The translations under genes and the position numbers were made by a program. Below are positions 34,295-44,948 of a stretch of 64,000 nucleotides of DNA, in pieces (position 1 is the first letter of the stretch; each line of letters begins with the position of its first letter). The notes beneath the pieces are model-generated. The model saw only the letters and a program-made list of their open reading frames with translations, was not told where the DNA came from and made no database searches. Source of the stretch: Dryomyza anilis (taxonomy: Eukaryota; Arthropoda; Insecta; Diptera; Dryomyzidae). The stretch is from positions 6,229,659 through 6,293,658 of the forward strand of contig OX638135.1 in NCBI GenBank assembly GCA_951804985.1. Direction: 5' to 3'.

Positions 34295-35312
34295 ATGCCT
34301 CCTAAAAAGCGAGGTTTCGTAGGGCGTACAACCTCAAATGCAAAAAGAATGAGGTTAATTCGAGTACCTGAAGTCCAAGAACAGAATCAGCAACGCCTTG
34401 AAGATCAGCGATTGAGGCAAGCGGTTTCGAGAGCTGTCGAAATTCCTCGGCAAACTCAACAACGTCTGGAAGATCAACGGGTGAGACAGGAAGTTTTAAG
34501 GGCTGTCGAAACTCCTCAGCAAACTCAACAACGTCAGGAAGCTCAATGGGTGAGGCAAGATGTTTGCAGGGCCGCGGAAACTCCTCAGCCGACTCAACAT
34601 CGCCTGGAAACTCAACGGTTGAGACAAGATGCTTTGCGGGCTGCCGAAACTTCTCAGCAGACATCGCCTTGAAACTCAACAGTTGAGACAAGATGTTTTG
34701 AGGGCTGCCGACACTCCTCAGCAGACTCAACATCGCCTTGAAACTCAACAGTTGAGACAAGAAGCTTTGAGGGCTGCCGATACTCCTCAACAGACTCAAC
34801 ATCGCCTGGAAACTCAACGGGTAAGACAAACAATTTTAATGACTGCAGAAAATCCAACACAACGTCAAAATAGACGTGAACAAAACCGGTTGTGCCATGT
34901 TCAGGTGGAAACGATTCGCAGATGCACAGATTTAAAATTATAAGCTTTTAGGTATGACTTATTGTATGACTACAGCACACATCCCAAAGTTTTAATTGGT
35001 AAAATGAATAAAGTCTGCAAATACTGTCAAGCGCTGAAATATAAATCCGAAACGCCTGGAATGTGCTGTTCGAATGGAAAAGTTAACTTAGAGCCGCTTG
35101 CACAACCTCCCGATCCTCTTCTTTTGTACATATCAGGAGAAACTTCCGTGTCTAGAGATTTTTTGAAAAATATAAGGAAGTACACTTCGTGCTTTCAGAT
35201 GACGTCATTTGGCTCAATTGCTTTAATTCAAGAACCAGGGTTCATGCCAGCATTTAAGGTACAAGGTCAAATTTACCACAATGTTGGTTCCATGCTACCC
35301 ACAACAAGGTTG
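34295..35312 (+). pseudogene. Helitron protein N-terminal part, frameshifted
   Basis: It begins MPPKKRGFVGRTTSNAKRMR. Eight or so repeats of about 22 residues follow (QQTQQRLEDQRVRQEVLRAVE-like), split between two frames (34295-34672 and 34629-34943). A third frame (34962-35315) has the Helitron zinc-finger-like segment CKYCQALKYKSETPGMCC and the motif FKVQGQIYHNVGSMLP, known just upstream of the Rep nuclease domain in fly Helitrons. The Q/R-rich repeats make a predicted amphipathic helical array. At 35312 the sequence jumps to a later conserved segment, so residues are also missing here. Confidence 0.75.
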
Positions 35313-37783
35313 TAATACGAGCTGATAAAAGGCCGACCGGTGAACATGAACGGCGCTTCAATGCTCCAACAATAAATGAGGTGGCCATTGTAATGGTTGA
35401 TAACCACTTCGACAGACGGGACATAATCCTTCAATAACGTAATGATACCCTGCAGCGCATTTGTGAAACACACAGGTCATACGATGCTCTTCAGTATCCA
35501 ATTATTTTCTGGGGAGGTGAAGATGGATACCACTTTAACCATATGCAAACAAACCCAAACACTGGACAGCCTGTCAATAAGAAAATATCATCCATGGACT
35601 TCTACGCCTATAGAATAATGATAAGATCAGATTCACCGAATCATATTTTGATGTGCAGACAACTAAATTTTTCTATTCACGAAAGGTATCCACCTGTAGT
35701 TCATCTTAGTGTACACTTAGAAAATGGACAAAGAGTATATTTTACGGATGAAAATGCACAAGTAAGAGCACAACGACAGCCAAGAACAACTCTAACAGCA
35801 TTTTTTCTTCTGTGCCAACAAGATGGCTTCGCAAGATCGCTGTTTTATCAGGATGTGCCAAAGTATTATACCTGGAACAAGACTAATAACATGTTCTATA
35901 AAAGAAAGAAAGGATTTCAAGTACCTGTATTTAATGGTCGTGCAAGCGAGGCTTTAGGACGTGTGTATACTGTACATCCAAATAATGCGGAATGTTACTT
36001 TTTACGGTTGCTACTTCACAATGTTCGTGGTCCTGTTTCGTTTGCAAATCTAAGAAGTGTAGAAGGTGTAGTTTGCGAAACCTACAGAGAGGCATGTCCA
36101 AAACGTGGCCTACTGGAAGATGATCAGCATTGGGACATAACATTGTCAGAAGCTTCAGTCATTCGCCTTGCCCCTCAGTTGCGCGATCTCTTTGCTGTTA
36201 TAATAACAACTTGCGCACCATCGAACCCACTAAGTCTGTGGGAAAAGTTCAAAGAAAACCTAAGTGAAGATATTTTTCGAGAAAAACGAAGAAGTGACCC
36301 GACGTTAGACTTTACGTCCGACATTTTTAAGCTCTCATACGGATTGAAAACAAATCATTATCGATCAATAGAAAAACACTCAATCAACTGGGCATTCCAT
36401 CACCAACCTGTGAAGAAGTTCCACTCGACAGAGATATTCACCGAGAAAGAAGATCAAAGATTAGTGTATAACTCAGTAATGGCCGAAATATCAAGTCAAT
36501 CTGACGTCCTTTTTTTCTTAGATGCACCAGGTGGAACAGGAAAAACATTCCTAATAAATCTGTTGTTGGCAGAAGTAAGGTCACAAAATGAAATTGCTCT
36601 TGCTATGGCATCATCAGGAATTGCAGCTACTCTGTTGGATGGTGGCAGAACCGCACATTCAGCTCTCAAATTAACATTGAACCTTGCGCTTTTAGAAACA
36701 CCAGTTTGAAATATAAGCAAAGGATCTGCAAAAGCAAATGTACTACAATCGTGCAAAATAATTGTCTGGGACTAATGTACAATGGCACATAAGAGAGCCC
36801 TTGAAGCTCTTGACCACACACTCAGAGATCTTAAAGGTAACAATCAATAATTTGGGGGCACTGTTGTAATGTTAGCAGGAGATTTTCGACAAATTCTCGC
36901 AGTCATTCCACGATCAACCCCTGCCGATGAGCTAAATGCATGTCTTAAAGCATCAAATCTTTGGCAGCATGTTCAAAAGTTGACACTTTCAACAAACATG
37001 CGAGTTCATTTGGAAGGCGATTTAACTGCAAGAGAATTTTCAGAGCAGCTTCTGCGACTCGGAAATGGTAAATTTCCTATAGACCACACAACAGGTCTAA
37101 TATCAATCCCAACAAGTTTCTGCATGTTAGTTAATTTATTACAAGAAATTATGGAGAAGCTTTTTCCTGATATAACCGCAAATTTTTTAAATCACGAATG
37201 GATTTATGAACGTGCAATTTTAGCGCCCACGAACGAAAGTGTTAACAAAATAAATTCTGAAATTCAAGTCAGTCTCCCGGGCATTTCTAAGACATACAAA
37301 TCTGTCGACAGAATCATGGACCCAGACCAGGCTGTATTTTACCCCACCGAGTTTCTAAATACTTTGGAGCCACCAGGAATGCCCCCACACGAACTGACAT
37401 TAAAAATTGGGACTCCAATTATACTTTTACGAAATATTGATCCACCGAAACTATGTAATGGTACCAGACTTTGTGTCATGAAACTCATGCCAAATGTCAT
37501 AGAGGGGAAAATACTAACGAAAAGTGGAGCTGGTGAAAATGTTTTTATTCCTCGAATACCATTAATATCAAGTGATATGCCATTTGATTTCAAGCGGTTG
37601 CAATTCCCAGTACGTTCATCTTTTGCTATGACCATCAATAAAGCGCAAGGCCAATCCCTGAAAGTAGCAGGCGTTAATTTTTCACATGGGCAATTATACG
37701 TCGCATTCTCTAGAGTTGGTAATCCTCATAACCTGTACATAAACGCAAATGAAGGCAAAACGAAGAACGTCGTAATCCTATAG
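35312..37783 (+). pseudogene. Helitron PIF1-type helicase region, three stops, Rep domain deleted
   Basis: Reading frame segments run 35312-36709 and 36869-37783. Early motifs are IRADKRPTGEHERRFNAPTI and SSMDFYAYRIMIR. After CRQL the sequence passes directly to SIHERYPPVVHLSVHLENGQ, which in known Helitron proteins lies beyond the HUH Rep nuclease, so that domain (several hundred residues) is deleted. The helicase follows: Walker A DAPGGTGKTFLINLLL, a Walker B region where a stop sits inside the usual DEC, GDFRQILAVIPRS, FAMTINKAQGQSLK and LYVAFSRV. TAA near 35435, TGA at 36707-36709, the Walker B stop near 36773 and a TAA near 36848 interrupt it. It unwinds DNA in intact relatives; this copy cannot act alone. 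Confidence 0.85.
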
Positions 37784-38075
37784 CTTTACAATAATTATAT
37801 AATTAAAGAAAGTACTAATTAATGTAAATAAAAAATACTCTTTAATAATAATAAAAAATGTTGTGAAAATTACTCCACAAACATTGCCTTTTAAAAATCC
37901 TTTCTCTACGGGGAAGCACAGTATGAGGAACTTTAAAAAGATATATTTTTGCATTTACAAAAAATTAGCACGGGCAACGCTATGTACGGGTCCAGCTAGT
38001 GTTTACATAAAATTCCAAACATACATGTTAATGCCTGCAAAATTATGGTTGGGAGAGCCCTTTTTTTGCAGCGTG

Positions 38076-38442
38076 TTGTACTCTACAATCGGGACTCTTT
38101 AAAATTGTATCAGTATCAGTGGTATTTAATACTTTTACATGTTCTACTCCTTTTGATGGTATTAAACTGTTTCCTATAAATATGCCTTTCGATATTTCTT
38201 CACTTAATACTATACTCTCTTCATTTGTTTTAATATCAAGAGGCACAATTGATTCTGCCCTTGCTGGTATAATAATATTTGTTGTATATAATTTCAAAAA
38301 TCATTGGTAAAATAAACTCTTGGTTATTTATATTGAACGCAATTGTAAATGTCTCACAATCTATTCGACACATAAACTTTGCTAAATTATCGCGCCCTAA
38401 AATTTCATCAGTTGTGATTAGAAAATCATTATCAACTACACG
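38076..38442 (-). pseudogene. Gypsy pol fragment: protease to RT linker
   Basis: Two minus-strand frames joined by one frameshift near 38285. The first has VDNDFLITTDEILGRDNLAK and FNINNQEFILPM. The second has IIIPARAESIVPLDIK, GIFIGNSLI and VKVLNTTDTDTIL. This order matches the end of the protease and the linker before RT in gypsy/17.6/297-group elements. It is truncated by a Harbinger copy on the high side (38443) and by the derivative at 38075. It is colinear with 28609-28654 and 27722-27958. Confidence 0.75.
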
Positions 38443-39450
38443 CAGTGGAAAATTATAATAATAGAATTCATACACAAATTTTTAAATGCATAAATAAATA
38501 ATTGGTTTAAAACTGCAAGTACAAGTGACAGCATCAATGAATTCACAATTGCACCAGCAGGCGCTAAGCCAGACGATCCAGGCTCGCTTTATATTTGGTA
38601 CAGTTACAGTTGATCTCAGTACAGCACATAGCGTAGGCAAGGAATTCACGGAGTCTTTTGTAAAAAAACATGCCAAATTCTGTTGAAAATCGAAACACTG
38701 ACTTTTATTTGTGGTTTTTCACATTAGTTTCAGAAATTACTCTGTATATATTTATTTAATTTACAAATAACAAAATTATTACCGACGCGAACACGTTTTC
38801 TCAACGAACAACAAAAGACACGTACGCAGAAAATGCCGATCAACGTGTGTCAACTTTATATAAAATAATTCTTTTTTTGTCTGTTTTCAAACATCAGTAT
38901 GTTTAAAATGACCCTATACATACTTCAAACGACGACAAAAGAGACGTAGGTAGAAAATTCTGCTCAACGAGTGCCAACTTCGTATACAAAAAGAATGTTG
39001 GAAGAATATATTTATTTAAATCCAATTCCTTTTTTGTTTGTTTTTAAACATCAATATGTTCAAACGATGGCAAAAGATGGCGTAGGTAGAAAATGCTGTT
39101 CAACGTTGCCAACTTCGTCTGTCGATAAATTAATGAATTAAGACGAGCGTTGCGAAGATACGTTGTATTTAGATTTGATTAGCATTTTCTGTGTTTCGAA
39201 ACATATTTTTAACCAAGTAAATTGCCAAGAAACAGTTTATTCAAATGCAATTAAAATTTTATGTTGGTATTGTAACATATTTATGGTAAATTTGACAGAT
39301 TCTGCTGGATAATGTAATAATGTTTACACGTGAGCAAAAATAAATTCAATTTCGATTATAATTTAATTACACTTCATTCCTACTACATGTATGGTAATTT
39401 CGTATTACTTTTTAATTACACTCAAACATATTCAAATAAATCTTTTCGTG
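38443..39450 (+). mobile_element. Harbinger derivative, left-truncated
   Basis: It corresponds to 4324-4720 plus the right half of 57678-59124. It ends TCTTTTCGTG, having lost the CTATC of the usual terminus, and is followed by repeat R exactly as at 8206. It carries no MADF or transposase gene. Confidence 0.7.
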
Positions 39451-40020
39451 TAATAATACGATATCTAAAAATATAAGAGTGACATATCATTTTAAAGATA
39501 ATTGTATGTGCAATCACACAAAAATGTTATCCCAAACTCGTTAGAAAAAAATTAGAAAAATTTCGACCGTTAAAATTACTATAGTGAAAAAAAGTCTACA
39601 ATTTAATTATTTGCCAATCCATGAAACTGTAACTAACTAAAAATTTATATTTTAAAAATCGTAATATCAGTAAGAGATTTTAAATTAAATAAAAAAAAAG
39701 AGAATTGAGTGATATCTTATTACTCTTGGAGTAATAATAATGTTATTGAAAATAGTCGTTAAAAGTTCAAAAATTTCCTTTAAGCTCTTTGCGCAACATC
39801 CCAAATCCCTTTTTTTTGGGTTTTAAAGGCTTCTTCTCAGTTTTAGAGGTCCTAGTTTCAGAAAGTCGACGCGGAGAGAAAGATTTTAAGATTTTTGTTT
39901 TTTGAATCAGTCTAATGTACATGTGTTGACGGACCTATATGAGCATACATTTTTATTTTTTAAATCCTTTGAAACTGAATTTATATACCAATAACTTGCA
40001 TACTTTTCGTTTTTATGTTA
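39451..40020 (+). repeat. Dispersed repeat R, fourth copy
   Basis: Matches 8206-8780 with small indels. Joined to a Harbinger right end as at 8205/8206, so this pair moved together or was duplicated. Confidence 0.65.
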
Positions 40021-40478
40021 ATGATATTTGTTATTTTTTATAAATACATATAAAATCATATAAATTAATATAATTGAAGCGCTGGGTGCAATAAGGGCGT
40101 ATGGCATTATAACGCCCTATTTGCAATATACGTACCAAATTATTCCAGCAGTGCCTTTTATCCTCCTGTGAAATCCCAGATCGATTGCATAAAGTTATTC
40201 TGTATTTAATAGAGTAAATTTAATTTTGGGGGGCTATGGGGGCGACTATCACAAGGCAACATGTCTGAGTGCTTCAACATGGCGAAGCCAGCGCAATCCT
40301 TGTCGGTGTCGTCTCAAGTCAACTCACTGGTCACCAGAATTGGCAAATTGTCAAATGGTGACACCTCCACTTCGGTGGAAGTCCTCCTCGTGGAAGTCCC
40401 TGGAAACGGCGCTCTACACCACCCGGTGTAGAAGTCGGCTAAAGTAAGTGGCGAGCATCTCCCTCAGAGTGCGGGTTC

Positions 40479-41436
40479 GTGCGTTGGGTTTGGGTCCAAC
40501 CACGGAAAAAACCTATGCGCCCAATGAAAACAAAAAAGAAGACTCGGATAACGACCGATTACAACGATGACGACCCACGCAAACGTTTTAAGGACCATGA
40601 TTTACGGATATGCACCTGGAATGTCCGGACCCTTTATAGGGAAGGTGCCTCTATCCAGCTGGCAGATGTCCTCGGAAAATATAAGGCTGACATCACCGCT
40701 ATCCAGAAGATGCGATGGACGGGACAGGGCTGTTCGAAACAAGCGTCCTGTGATATCTACTACAGTTGCCATGCGGAGAGACATGAATTTGGATGTGGAT
40801 TTGTGGTCGGCAAGAGACTCCGCCACCTTGTCTCTAGGTTCACGCCCGTGGACGAAAGGCTGGCAACAATCCGCATCAAGGCTAAATATTTCCATATCAG
40901 CCTAATTTGTGCACACGCTACGACGAACGAGAAAGTGGACGAGACAAAAGAGCGCTTCTACGAGCGCCTAGACAACGTATACGAGCGCTGCCCCCGCCAC
41001 GATATTAAAATCGTGCTAGGCGATTTTAACGCCAAGGTGGGCAGAGAAGCCATCTATTGTCCCACAATCGGAAAATTTAGCCTCCATGCCAACACTTCCG
41101 ATAATGGAACGAGGCTAATCGACTTCGCCGCAGCACGAAACATGGTAGTTAGTAGCACTAGATTCGAACATCGATATCCACAAGGCCACATGGTTGTCGC
41201 CCGATCAAAAAATTCGAAATCAAATTGATCACGTTGTGATTGACGAAAGGCACGCTTCGAGCGTGATGGACGTACGCACTATCCGAGGTGCCAATATGGA
41301 CTCGGATCATTACCTTGTAGCAGCCAAGGTCCGCACACGCTTAAGCGCTGCGAAGAACGTACGGAACCAAACGCAGACAAAGCTAGGCGTCGGAAAGCTG
41401 CAATCACTTTTCCACTCGACTCTCACACCTGCTTAG
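40479..41436 (+). pseudogene. RTE apurinic-like endonuclease domain, frameshifted
   Basis: The frame 40479-41228 contains LRICTWNVRTLYREGA, FGCGFVVGKRLR and IVLGDFNAKVGRE, then NGTRLIDFAAARNMVV: APE-type endonuclease motifs, with the catalytic GDFNA and a final SDH-like segment. A one-base shift near 41180 moves the end of the domain (RNQIDHVVIDERHASS, MDSDHYLVAAKV) to the frame 41194-41436. In RTE elements this nuclease nicks target DNA to prime reverse transcription. In animal annotations such frames are often labelled craniofacial development protein 2-like. Confidence 0.85.
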
Positions 41437-41472
41437 ACAAAGCACTCCTCCTCTCGATGATATAAGCGCGCA

Positions 41473-42137
41473 GTGGAATCATATCTCCTGCCTATGCGTA
41501 CGGCTGCCGAAGAGGTGCTTGGATTCCAACGCCCCCTGAGGAATCAGTGGTATGACCAAGAGTGTCGCGCGGCCACTACAGAGAAAGACGCTGCATATAA
41601 ATCCACCCTGCAGTCAGTAGCTACGCGAGCTGCGAAGGAGCGATACAAAGAGAAGAGGAGGGAAGAGAGACGTCTTTTCAGGCGTAAAAAAAGCGAGTCA
41701 GAAAGACGTGAGTGTGAGGAGATTGATATTGAGATTGAGAGGCCTCCACCGATGAGAGAGTACTGGGAGCGTTCGAGAGAAAGATTCTCCGTAAAAGCTT
41801 TGGCCCTATCTGCTTTGCTAACGAGTATCGAATCAGGATGAACCACGAGCTGTATGAGTTATTCGACGACATTGACATAGTCAAGCGCATCAAGATCCAG
41901 CGGCTTCGCTGGCTAGGTCATGTCGAACGAATGGATGAAAACACTCCAGCCAAGAAGGTGCTTGAATCGAAACTCGAAGGTGGACAGCGTAGAAGAGGGC
42001 GTCCAAATCTGCGTTGGAAAGACCAAGATGAGGACAACCTGACAACGCTTGGTATTTCTAACTGGCGTCAGCGCGTGCAAAGCAGATCCAACTGGCGCGG
42101 CTTCATCTCAGCGGCCAAAACCGACCCACTGCTGTAA
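41473..42137 (+). pseudogene. RTE reverse-transcriptase remnants
   Basis: 41473-41735 encodes the linker after the endonuclease (EEVLGFQRPLRNQWYDQECR, then a basic stretch KEKRREERRLFRRKK). Near 41735-41800 the sequence jumps to the C-terminal end (IQRLRWLGHVERMDENTPAK, RRGRPNLRW), which is open to the stop before the 3' tail. The RT palm with its YADD-type motif is absent, so about 600 residues were lost, judged by family layout. Confidence 0.8.
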
Positions 42138-42254
42138 GGGCCATTTAAGTAAGTAAGTAAATTTAATTTTGTGCCATTTTTACCGTAATTTATATCTATA
42201 ACCATTCATATCAAAAAAACATATCTAGGCTATGCACAATAATCCTTTTTCTTT

Positions 42255-42790
42255 CATTTATGTAATGTTTAATGGGTACCATTCCGCTATCGATTTCCGA
42301 AATAAAAATGTTTGGGTCATAAATGGGTTTTGACCCCTCTTTGGGGGTCATGGACCACTCCAAAGGGTACCATTAGTCTTCTAATGATGCCCGCTATCGA
42401 TTTCCGAAATAAAAATGTGGGTCATAAATGGGTTTTTGACCCCTTTTTGGGGGGTCATGGACCACTCCAAAGGGTACCATTAGCCTTCTAATGATGTCCT
42501 CTATCGATTTCCGAAATAAAAAAATGTGTGTCATAAATGAGTTTTTGACCCTCTGTTGGGGGTCATGGATCACTCCAAAGGGTACCATTAGCCTTCTAAT
42601 GATGTCCGCTATCGATTTTCGAAATAAATAAAAATGTTGGGTCATAAAAGAGTTTTTGACCCCCTTATGGGGGTCATGAACCACTCCAAAGATAACCATT
42701 AGTCTTCTAATGAGGTTCGCTATCCATTTCCGCAATAAAAAAAAATGTTGGCAAAAAGTGGTTTTTGACCCCCTTTTGGGGGTCATGGAC
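42255..42790. repeat. Satellite, about 107-bp unit, five copies
   Basis: Units start near 42287, 42394, 42501, 42609 and 42720. They share CTATCGATTTCCGAAATAAA, TTTTTGACCCCCTTTTGGGG and TGGACCACTCCAAAGGGTAC. Spacing is 107-111 bp. The minus-strand ORF 42394-42786 (IIRRLMVPFGVVHDP repeated) is a translation of the array. Confidence 0.85.
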
Positions 42791-42799
42791 CACCGAGAG

Positions 42800-43185
42800 T
42801 CCGCAATAAAATTTGTTCGGTCTTTTTATCACTTTCCGCCCACTTTTGCCCACCCACCCACTTTTGTCCAACCACATTTTTCTAATCACATTCGACCAAC
42901 TCCCTTATCAAGCAAACGAACGGACATACAAATTAACAAGCGATCAAATGAACAATCGTCAATCGAACAAACAAACGAACGAGTTATTCGGGTAGCTCGA
43001 ACAACGAACGAGCAATCGAGCTACTCGAATAGCTCGAACAAACGAACGAACAAACTACCCGGGTAGCTCGAACATTTAATACCCGGGTTTTTCGAGTATT
43101 TGAAGTACCCGGGTATTACCCGGGCTTTCGAGCGTCCGGGTACCCGGGCTACTCGAAAATACTCGTATGAAATCGAGAGCTCTGC
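42800..43185. other. Possible hAT terminus with GCTACTCGAA motifs
   Basis: 43000-43150 is dense in GTAGCTCGAAC, ACCCGGGT and CTACTCGAA words in both orientations. The right edge reads, inverted, CAGAGCTCTCGATT, a hAT-style end. The left end and the duplication were not found. 42800-43000 is C/A-rich and noncoding. Confidence 0.35.
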
Positions 43186-43232
43186 TTTTTAATTACATTC
43201 AAACATATTCAAACACATTTTTTCTATCCGTG
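43186..43232 (+). mobile_element. Harbinger right-end fragment
   Basis: 47 bp identical in kind to the terminal part of 57678-59124 (AATTACATTCAAACATATTC), ending TTTTCTATCCGTG. Truncated at 43186 by the preceding element. Confidence 0.6.
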
Positions 43233-43255
43233 TATATGAAAAATTTGTTGAATAC

Positions 43256-43400
43256 CAAGGATTGAAACCGTAACCGAAACCGATATCCGTTTAAAATCGT
43301 TTCATTTTTGAAACCGAAACCGTTAAACGAAAATCAGAAATAAACCGATATCCAAAACCGAAATAAACGATTTCGGTTTTATACCGGTTTATAACGGTTT
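43256..43400. other. Possible hAT end related to hAT-2
   Basis: It begins CAAGGATTGAAACCGTAACC, similar to the CAGGGATTGTAACCG end of hAT-2. It then carries many AACCGAAACCGATATC and inverted ATTTCGGTTTTATACCGG words. No opposite end or duplication was located. Confidence 0.35.
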
Positions 43401-44948
43401 TTAATACAGCAAAAAAAGAAACAGGAAAACATATTTTATTTTATATAGAAGATCTTAAGTACAAGGCATGTTTAAATGTCATTTAATAAAATTTTGAGTT
43501 CCCAAAATAAATTTTTTTTGTTGTATAAAAATTTACATGTTGTTTTCTTAGAAACATTGTTTCCAAATAACAGTCTTAGGTATATATTAAAAATTAATTT
43601 TTAAAATTTCTTATATTGAAAAAAAAAAAAAAAATTTTTCAAAAGTAAAATTTGCAATAATTTTTCAATGATTTTGTAACTCTGATTTCGAAAATGGCGT
43701 CAGTTTCATCAAACTGTCTCTAGTTAATGAGATATATACCATTTTTCGAAAATCGTATAACTATATGCCAAAATTAATATCTCAAAAACTAGACTGAATA
43801 TGATAAAACTGACTTCATTTTAGAAATCAGAGTAACATATGTATTCAGGAATTATTACAACTTTTACTGTAGAAAAAAAAAAATTAAAACAAAAATTTAG
43901 AAAATTATTTTTTTAAAATATGATGCCGTAAATATATAATATATATACATGAAAATTTATAATAAATTGACGAAAACTTAGGATTTTCAGAATTTTAAAA
44001 ACGGTCCTTTTTAAGGACATCAATTTTAAAGTGCAAGGATAATGACCACGGACCACATGTTCACGTTTAGAAGTTTAGAAGTTACTTAATTTTTCTGAAA
44101 GCCTGTTCTCTTAGCTTTAAATCGAGCATTCAATGGAGTTTCTAGCATTTCTAGTTTAAGAGATATTTAAAAATAAACAACCATACAAAAGTGATTTTTT
44201 TCCCATTTTTGTGACTTTGAGCCACTGTATCTCTGGAAGTAGTGGGCGAAAAAAAAATTGGTCAGTACATATCTGGATACCCTTCCAAAAGGTAAAATCT
44301 CAAATTTGACTTTTTTTGGTCGATTTGGTGTGGAATGGCCCTGATATTGTTTTTTTATATATTGTATTAGTAAAATAAAGTGGGACAAGTTTTGAAAAGT
44401 TCATTTGAAAACTTTTTAAATTCTTTTAAAGGATCTATTCAATAGAATACCATTTATAAGTCTGAGTTTGATTGATTTTTGAATGATTTTTTCAAAACAC
44501 CTAAATTTCGAACATATATATCGCACATATATATTAATATATACTTATAATAAGATAACAAAAAAAAACAATGATGATTCAAGAAAAAATTAGTAACTAA
44601 TACGGAAAATAAAGTGCAAGTTCGAACATTTCAAGTATAAAGGCAGATATTTATTTGCAGATATTGCAGTTCACTGAATTGTTGAAATTTAATTTCTTTG
44701 GTTTTATGGATGGAAATTGTACATAATTCTTCTTTTCATGAAGTTTAAGAACATTTACCGATGTATTCTTCTTGCTTTTATTTAAGGTTCGCTTCTCGGC
44801 TCTCCTCTGCCATTCAGATCATATGTCAGGTGATTTAATTTAAAGTTAAACAAATGAAATTATAAAAAAGTAAAATGTTGGCGCAACGCACGTCCGTTCG
44901 ACTGTGCGATCGAGTAGCAACTAACTACCAGCAGCAAATGTTTGCTCA
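43401..44948. other. AT-rich DNA, no gene seen
   Basis: No recognisable coding sequence. The part nearest 44949 should hold the 3' end of the adjacent gypsy element on the minus strand, but I cannot define an LTR or a polypurine tract. Confidence 0.45.

Larger units (their letters stand above)
33171..37999 (+). mobile_element. Helitron, 4.8 kb, helicase-encoding, Rep region lost
   Basis: It starts TCTATATATATAAAACTC (33171) and ends GTACGGGTCCAGCTAG (37999), inserted between A (33170) and T (38000). These are TC/CTRR ends in an AT target, as known for Helitrons. The uninterrupted target can be read in the related Harbinger copy near 57740-57765 (reverse sense), where A and T are adjacent. 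The element lies in the Harbinger derivative 28655-38075. It encodes the damaged proteins listed separately. Confidence 0.9.
28655..38075 (-). mobile_element. Non-autonomous Harbinger derivative, split by hAT and Helitron
   Basis: Minus-strand element. The start CACGCTGCAAAAAAAGGG is at 38075 and the end CTATCCGTG at 28655, with TT on both plus-strand flanks. It is colinear with 57678-59124 but has an internal repetition near 29395-29800 of the 28800-29200 part. It is interrupted by hAT-1 (29805-32270) and the Helitron (33171-37999); without them it is about 2.1 kb. It has no transposase or MADF gene. It lies in a gypsy pol relic. Confidence 0.7.
40229..42155 (+). mobile_element. RTE-type non-LTR retroposon, internally deleted
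   Basis: The direct repeat AGTAAATTTAATTTTG (16 bp) flanks it at 40213-40228 and 42156-42171. It starts GGGGGGCTATGGGGGCGACT and ends with a short TAAG-repeat tail, as many RTE-clade elements do. It encodes an endonuclease part and the RT C-terminus with the RT catalytic core missing. The long exact duplication argues for a fairly recent, already defective, insertion. Confidence 0.85.

Noticed and set aside
34302..34829. 175-aa minus-strand ORF opposite the Helitron N-terminal repeats
   Set aside because: Antisense shadow of the Q/R-rich repeat array on the plus strand.
42394..42786. 130-aa minus-strand ORF with 36-residue repeats
   Set aside because: Follows from a satellite unit of about 108 bp; no start context or domain, and the frame drifts where units are 107 or 111 bp.
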